The translations under genes and the position numbers were made by a program. This document shows positions 38,295 through 41,727 of a DNA stretch of 41,727 bases, piece after piece. The DNA comes from Akkermansia muciniphila. GTDB lineage: Bacteria > Verrucomicrobiota > Verrucomicrobiia > Limisphaerales > F1-80-MAGS106. Position 1 is the stretch's first letter. The number at the start of each line of letters is the position of its first letter. Location: NCBI GenBank assembly GCA_945865375.1, contig CAMBEJ010000030.1:1-41727 (forward strand), in the 5' to 3' direction. The notes under the pieces were generated by a model. That model searched no databases, was not told where the DNA came from, and worked only from the letters and a program-made list of their open reading frames with translations.

Positions 38295-39941
38295 GTGACC
38301 CATCAGACTGGCCCCACTCGACTCGACCCTGGCGTCCCATCCTGCCGGACGCCTCCGATCGTCTCCGATCACGAATTGCTGGGTGTGATTGGCGCTGGCA
38401 GCTATGGTGAGGTGTGGCTGGACCGGACCGTCATGGGTACCTATCGGGCGGTCAAGATCTTGCGGCGCGACCGTTTCAGCGACGCCCGCCCGTATGATAG
38501 GGAGTATGCGGGAATCCAAAATTAAGAACCGATCTCGCGATCGCACGCCGGGCTGGTGCATCTCCTGCATGTCGGACGCGACGACCAGGCCGGTCATTTC
38601 TTTTACGTGATGGAGCTGGGGGACGATGAGCGATGGGGACAGGACATCGAACCGCAGCGGTACTCCCCGAAAACGCTCCAAACGGAGTTGCACGAACAGG
38701 GCCGGATTCCTGCAGCGCAGTGCGTTCAGATCGGCATTGCGCTGGCGGATGCGCTGAGCCACCTCCACGAGGATGGGTTGATCCATCGGGACCTCAAACC
38801 AGCGAACATCATTTTCGTCAAAGGGGTTCCAAAGCTGGCGGATATCGGGCTGGTCACGGGTGCCATGGACGATCGATCGAGGGTGGGCACGGACGGGTTC
38901 ATGCCGCCCGAAGGGTCCGGATCCAGATCGGCGGACCTCTATGCGCTGGGGAAGATCCTTTACGAGATGGCGATGGGCAAGGACCGGCAGCAGTTCCCTC
39001 AACTGCCCGCCGATTTCCGGGACCACCCGGACCGTGGCCTCCTGACGGAGATAAACCACATCGTCCTGAAAGCGTGCTCGAATGATGTGAGGCAGCGCTA
39101 CGCCTCCGCGGCTCAGATGCTCGCCGATCTGGCGACGATTCGCCAGGGGCATTCGCTTATGGCGGCGCGGCGCGCTGGGTGCCGGAGGACTTTCCTGAAT
39201 TGGGCTGTGGGGGTCCTCTTGGCGCTGATGTCGGTCTTGTGGCTCTGGACGCGAACCCAGACTGTGAAAGCGAGGATTGGGCGGAGGTGGACCACTATTC
39301 CACCGGGGTCGGTCGAGCAGATTCCCATCGAACTGGCAGGGTTTTACAACAGAACGCTGAACGAGCCCATGTTCGGCTCGAACACCGGCAACGATCTCTC
39401 CGGGTTGCCTCGCGGAGCACAAGTCTTCGAGGACGTGACGTTTGTCTGCGGTGGTATTGTTCAAGTCGCTTCTCCCCTCCTGAAGAAAGATGGGTATTCT
39501 GTTCCTGAGTTAGTACCGAACATTCCGGTTTTCCGCTACTGCCGTCGTCTTTATTTCCTCCATGCAACGGGTGGTGACGCCGAAGATGGGACGACGATCG
39601 CCCACTTTGTCGTTCACTATGCCGATGGCCATCGATTGGGGATACCGTTGGTTTACGGGTTGGACCTGCGCAACTGGTGGATTGACCCGAGGCACAACCA
39701 GGAAACGCCCCGTGCAGTGATCGCCTGGACGGGAACGAACCCGGAAACCCGGTCGCGCGGCAACATCAGGATCCGGCTGTTCAAGTCGAAGTGGGAGAAC
39801 CCGCGTCCGCAGGTGCCGTTGACGACCATAGACTACGTCTCGAACATGGTCGGTTGGACGATGCCATTTCTGGTTGCGGCGACGGCTGAGGGCTGGCCGC
39901 GCGCTGAGGAAAGCCAGTTGGGTTCGAGGCGGGTCGAGTAG
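38295..39941 (+). pseudogene. membrane Ser/Thr protein kinase interrupted by an in-frame stop
   Basis: Reading in one frame from GTG 38295 gives the glycine loop GAGSYGEV (residues 33-40), the ATP-binding Lys54 (R-A-V-K-I-L) and then TAA at codon 77 (38523-38525). After the stop the same frame continues without a break: E-P-I-S-R-S-H-A-G-L-V-H-L-L-H-V-G, HRDLKPANIIF (HRD at 164-166), D-I-G for DFG, and GTDGFMPPEG. A TM helix lies near 297-316 (NWAVGVLLALMSVLWLW). A C-terminal module of about 200 residues follows, with C-R-R-L-Y-F-L-H-A-T and L-V-Y-G-L-D-L-R-N-W-W. A product reinitiated at GTG 38556 would lack the ATP loop. Pseudogene, sequencing error or stop read-through are the options. Confidence 0.8.
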
Positions 39942-39983
39942 GTAAAAAAACCGCTCACGGGCGCAACGGATGGCTCGGGGCGC

Positions 39984-40320
39984 GTGTGTCTCTCCGCCTT
40001 TTGCAACGCCTCCCTCACCAAACCATGGCACGCCCCCTACTGGCCGGGCGGGGGCCTGGACTCGCTTCCACGAGGACGCCTGACGTTTGCCGGGGTGGAC
40101 TTCGACATGAGTGGGCTCATCCAACTGGGATGCACGACCCTCCCTTTCCCCGAGTCCGCGAGGGGTATCCCTGTCAAGGGGTTCTGTCGCCGTCTGCATT
40201 TCCTTCACGCAGCCATTCGCGGGGCCGACGAGGGTGCCGTGATCGGTCGTTTTACCATCACTATCGGGACGGTAAGAGCGAGGGAAGGGCTCTCGTTTAT
40301 GGAGTGGATGTCCGCGAGTC
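39984..40320 (+). pseudogene. decaying second copy of the kinase C-terminal module
   Basis: In the kinase frame, past its TAG at 39939, the sequence resumes with N-A-S-L-T-K-P-W, L-D-S-L-P-R-G, F-A-G-V-D-F-D-M-S-G-L-I-Q-L-G and CRRLHFLHAAI. These match the preceding module (N-R-T-L-N-E-P, L-S-G-L-P-R-G, F-E-D-V-T-F-V-C-G-G-I-V-Q-V, CRRLYFLHATG). Near 40245 the match moves to the next frame (Y-H-H-Y-R-D-G, then A-L-V-Y-G-V-D-V-R-E). It stops before the expected W-W and about 35 bases before the REP-like palindrome. This suggests a tandem module duplication that has lost its reading frame and end. Confidence 0.7.
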
Positions 40321-40356
40321 TCGTTCGTCTATTTTCGCTCCATGAACTTCCGTCCC

Positions 40357-40426
40357 GTAGCCGCCGACGTGAGGAGGCGGAGCAGACCGTGGGCGGCAGC
40401 ATCCGCCTCCTCACGTCAGCGGCTAC
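40357..40426. repeat. REP-like palindromic element
   Basis: Two 25-base arms, 40357-40381 and 40402-40426, are inverted repeats with one mismatch around a 20-base GC-rich loop. The arm core is GACGTGAGGAGGCGGA. GC-rich imperfect palindromes of this kind are typical REP sequences mobilised by RAYT (Y1/HUH) transposases, and a RAYT-like remnant lies 0.8 kb downstream. It cannot be a simple terminator because no T tract follows. Confidence 0.75.
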
Positions 40427-40618
40427 CATCGAGGGTTCATTTCCCCATCGTGCGTCCGTTGGCGGAGATCCAACCTCACCTTAACCGTGCGGAGTTTTTT
40501 CACTTTTTTTCAGATTCTTTGAAAGGAATCCGATTTTTCGCCGGAACTCTCTATAATGAACCCCTTTCATACTCAGTTTGAGGCGCGCATCGAACGGATC
40601 GCCGCACAAACCCACCCG
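40427..40618. promoter_or_regulatory. intergenic region with TATAAT box before the secreted protein gene
   Basis: A perfect TATAAT lies at 40552-40557. No convincing -35 is found at the usual distance; TTGAAA at 40519-40524 is 27 bases away. If it is the -10, transcription starts after the first possible ATG (40556), favouring the later ATG at 40619. Confidence 0.3.
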
Positions 40619-41290
40619 ATGCAAGCTGGGAAGACCGGCTCCAGTCGTCCATTGCGTTGGCCTTCATTTCAGATTTGCCTCTGCTTTGTTCTGTGTCCGC
40701 TCTTTGGTTCTCTTGAGGGTTCAGCCCAGGTTCCGAATGGGAGCTTCGAGAATTGGACCGATTGCGAGCCGACTGGTTGGGCTAGCGGAAATGTTTGCGG
40801 AGTCTTTGCCCCCATCACAAAAAGTTCGACCGCGCAAACCGGTTCCTTCGCCGCGCGCGGGGAGGTGATTAACTTTTTTGGGCAAAGCATCGGGCCGGTT
40901 TTGCAATCGGGTGCCGAGGGGACAGGTTTTGCCATTTCGGAACGGTTCGCATCCGTGGAAGGCAGCCACATGTTCCAGCCCGTGGGAGGAGATCGCTTTG
41001 GGGTCAATGTCGCGTTTTACAAAGATGGCAAAGTGGTTGCCCAGGGGGCTGTGGCCATGGCAACGTCGGCGCCGTCCTACACCCCCTTCAAAGTGATCAT
41101 GAATTATGTTTCTCAGGCCATCCCCGACAACGCCGTGATTCAAATCATGATTGTGGGGCTCGTGACGGGCTCTGACTTTCATCTTGGTTCCGTGATGTTC
41201 GTCGATGCCGTCTCTTTTGGCTCCAGCCGTATCGGGCATATATCGGGTTGGCTCGACAACCGGACTGGCTCGAATGCGATGAATTGCTGA
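40619..41290 (+). CDS. secreted hypothetical protein, possible jelly-roll/carbohydrate-binding type
   Basis: I do not recognise a named family. From ATG 40619 there is a basic start, a hydrophobic signal segment (PSFQICLCFVLCPLFGSL) and a likely cleavage after S-A-Q. The mature protein begins VPNGSFENWTDCEPTGWASG, the N-G-S-F-E-N-W start common in exported jelly-roll domains of Bacteroidota and Verrucomicrobiota. It ends that domain with HLGSVMFVDAVSF. The last 25 residues are encoded by DNA that, in another frame, belongs to the RAYT remnant, so the natural C-terminus appears replaced. ATG 40556 would add 21 residues before the signal. Confidence 0.6.
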   Translation: MQAGKTGSSRPLRWPSFQICLCFVLCPLFGSLEGSAQVPNGSFENWTDCEPTGWASGNVCGVFAPITKSSTAQTGSFAARGEVINFFGQSIGPVLQSGAEGTGFAISERFASVEGSHMFQPVGGDRFGVNVAFYKDGKVVAQGAVAMATSAPSYTPFKVIMNYVSQAIPDNAVIQIMIVGLVTGSDFHLGSVMFVDAVSFGSSRIGHISGWLDNRTGSNAMNC

Positions 41291-41727
41291 GTTTGGGTGG
41301 CGGCGAGAAAGGACAGGAGCGTCGGCACTACCAGGACTATGTGGAATCGGCGGTAGGGGAAGGATTGAAGAAAAGTCCATGGGAGGACCTGCGAGAGCAA
41401 GCGGTGCTGGGAAGCCAGGCATTTTTGGAGGAACTTCGAACCTGCATCCGTGGAGATAAACTGGAACAGCGAGGGGCGCGGCGCTTGAGGCTAGCGCGAC
41501 CCAGTCTGGCGGCGGTGATTCAGGCTGTGCAGAAGGTGAGGTGTGAACCGTGGGAGACATTTCGAGACCGCCACGGGGATCGTGGGCGGGACTTGGTGCT
41601 CTTTCTGGGACGCAGAATGTGCGGGCTAAAGTTGAAAGAACTGGCGCGGGAATCAGGCTTGGCGGAATACGCCGGGGTGGCGATGGCTGTAAAGCGATAT
41701 GAAGCCCTTCGCGACCGGGACCCCGTC
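41218..41727 (+). pseudogene. RAYT (REP-associated Y1/IS200-like) transposase, C-terminal part, 5'-truncated
   Basis: A frame is open from about 41218 to the window edge without any stop and without a start codon in a sensible place. It reads Y-R-A-Y-I-G-L-A-R-Q-P-D-W-L-E-C, then R-R-H-Y-Q-D-Y-V-E-S, SPWEDLREQAVLGSQAFLEE. It ends in a DnaA-domain-IV-like stretch (R-D-L-V-L-F-L-G-R-R-M-C-G-L-K-L-K-E-L-A). This is what follows the catalytic domain in long RAYT proteins. The HUH and tyrosine motifs that should precede it are absent; the upstream DNA is the secreted protein gene. It is therefore a fragment, probably inactive. The family call is from memory, not from a search. Confidence 0.7.

Noticed and set aside
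38160..39464. Antisense ORF of 434 codons opposite the kinase
   Set aside because: The plus strand shows clear kinase motifs (HRDLKPAN, TM helix); the antisense frame has no recognisable motif.
39510..40208. Antisense ORF of 232 codons across the kinase C-terminal modules
   Set aside because: Module similarity is on the plus strand; the antisense reading is an artefact of GC-rich codons.
40721..41560. Antisense ORF of 279 codons at the right end
   Set aside because: The plus strand carries a signal peptide, a jelly-roll-like domain and RAYT sequence; the antisense frame crosses both without motifs.

Overview
The window is a bacterial chromosome segment, most likely from Verrucomicrobiota and probably the Limisphaerales/Pedosphaera side of that phylum. 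This placement is inferred, not searched. It rests on a prepilin-like protein with the H-X9-DG tail, a kinase with a TM segment and a duplicated C-terminal module next to an ECF sigma factor, remnants of a four-helix-bundle (S23/IVP) gene, REP-like palindromes with a RAYT-type transposase remnant, and translation starts that mostly lack Shine-Dalgarno sequences.

Layout. Positions 1-202 hold the 3' end of a dispersed element: the C-terminus of a four-helix-bundle protein, seven GATTAC units and a 20-bp terminal repeat. Positions 283-31534 hold a nearly uninterrupted translation and transcription supercluster, all on the + strand: promoter, tRNA-Thr, tuf, tRNA-Trp, tRNA-Ser, secE, nusG, rplK, rplA, rplJ, rplL, rpoB, rpoC, rpsL, rpsG, (hairpin terminator), fusA, then the S10, spc and alpha operons fused from rpsJ to rplQ, including secY, map, infA, rpmJ and rpoA. 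It ends at a strong intrinsic terminator after rplQ. rpmD (L30) and adk are absent from their usual places.

From 31.6 kb onward the content is accessory. It holds an MFS transporter with an inverted-repeat operator candidate, a convergent two-gene unit (SMP-30/gluconolactonase-like protein, then a PQQ-type beta-propeller, both exported), and a prepilin-like protein. Next comes a complete 314-bp copy of the dispersed element with perfect 20-bp terminal inverted repeats and an internally deleted four-helix-bundle gene. It is followed by an ECF sigma factor and a membrane Ser/Thr kinase broken by an in-frame stop, whose C-terminal module is duplicated and decaying. The window closes with a REP-like palindrome, a secreted hypothetical protein, and a RAYT-type transposase C-terminus that runs off the window.

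How it works together. The first 31 kb makes the core of the ribosome, RNA polymerase, the SecYE translocon, elongation factors and N-terminal Met processing, probably from few promoters with internal attenuation. The two element copies lie in opposite orientation on either side of this essential cluster. The right-hand third shows ongoing turnover: small mobile elements, a decaying kinase and a gene end overwritten by transposase sequence. The most novel-looking signal is the TIR-bounded four-helix-bundle/GATTAC element. Other points worth a look are the altered switch I of EF-Tu and the long N-terminal extension of ribosomal protein S11.
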